Positions 5,804-5,871 of a stretch of DNA of 5,871 nucleotides are shown piece by piece. This stretch comes from Myxococcales bacterium (GTDB lineage: Bacteria; Myxococcota_C; UBA6777). The DNA is taken from NCBI GenBank assembly GCA_027005175.1, contig JALTMC010000280.1, forward strand, positions 1 to 5,871. The letters run 5' to 3'. Both the position numbers and the translations under genes were made by a program. How positions within the stretch are numbered: position 1 is the stretch's first letter; every line of letters starts with the position of its first letter. Under the pieces are notes generated by a model. That model ran no database searches and was not told the origin of the DNA. It worked only from the letters and a program-made list of their open reading frames with translations.

Positions 5804-5851
5804 GAAAGCCCGTAACCCCCAGTACCTTTCGACTTGAGATTTACGGCTTTC
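5804..5851. repeat. Imperfect inverted repeat upstream of the cluster
   Basis: GAAAGCCCGTAA (5804-5815) and TTACGGCTTTC (5841-5851) are complementary apart from one bulged C, with a 25-base loop. There is no following T-run, so it is not a clear terminator. It could belong to the end of a neighbouring gene outside the window or to an upstream regulatory structure. Apart from this, the candidate promoter and the palindrome, I see nothing in 5691-5871. Confidence 0.4.
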
Positions 5852-5871
5852 TCCACGAGATGTTCCTATAC

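Noticed and set aside
5862-5871. GTATAGGAAC on the minus strand at the window edge, resembling part of an FRT site
   Set aside because: It is a ten-base match cut by the window end with no inverted partner; probably chance.

Overview
The window (5871 bp, moderate GC by eye) is bacterial. It looks like a Gram-negative relative of the former Deltaproteobacteria (Myxococcota, Bradymonadota or Bdellovibrionota type). The clues are a type IV pilus minor-pilin pair, secreted basic-linker proteins with cysteine-rich SEL1/Hcp-like repeats, and a selenoprotein. This taxonomic reading is an inference; no marker gene is present.

Layout. Positions 1-1499 (+ strand) hold the 3' part of a PilW-like gene followed 16 bp later by a complete PilX-like gene. 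Positions 1500-1807 are a gene-free convergent junction filled with short repeats. Positions 1808-5690 (- strand) are a compact three-gene cluster, read from right to left: an Hcp/SEL1-repeat protein (5690-4569), a thioredoxin-fold protein (4533-3205), and a second, larger Hcp/SEL1-repeat protein (3121-1808). Gaps are 35 and 83 bp, and all three starts carry a GGAGAG-type ribosome binding site. The leader at 5691-5871 holds a candidate promoter and a perfect 12-bp palindrome.

The main discovery is the middle gene. Its frame is interrupted at 3606-3604 by a TGA, and the open frame continues unchanged on the other side. Reading TGA as selenocysteine gives a 442-residue protein with an S-C-U-G-S-G motif. 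Its sequence on both sides of the TGA closely resembles animal selenoprotein N (SELENON), as far as I can align it from memory. A hairpin fitting the bacterial SECIS rules lies at the right distance downstream of the UGA: an 8-bp perfect upper stem, a GGUC apical loop beginning 25 nt past the codon, and a 5-bp lower stem. Conventional gene callers would split this gene into a 309-residue protein and a spurious 127-residue ORF.

Working model (inference). All three products carry export signals, one of them a doubtful lipoprotein type. The two flanking proteins carry 8 and 11 regularly spaced cysteine pairs (C-x7-C, once C-x8-C), which form intra-repeat disulfides in known Hcp proteins. The selenoprotein has a Cys-Sec redox pair. 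A natural hypothesis is a periplasmic selenium-dependent thiol-disulfide module whose partners or substrates are the neighbouring SEL1-repeat proteins. The Sec machinery genes (selA, selB, selC, selD) are not in this window.
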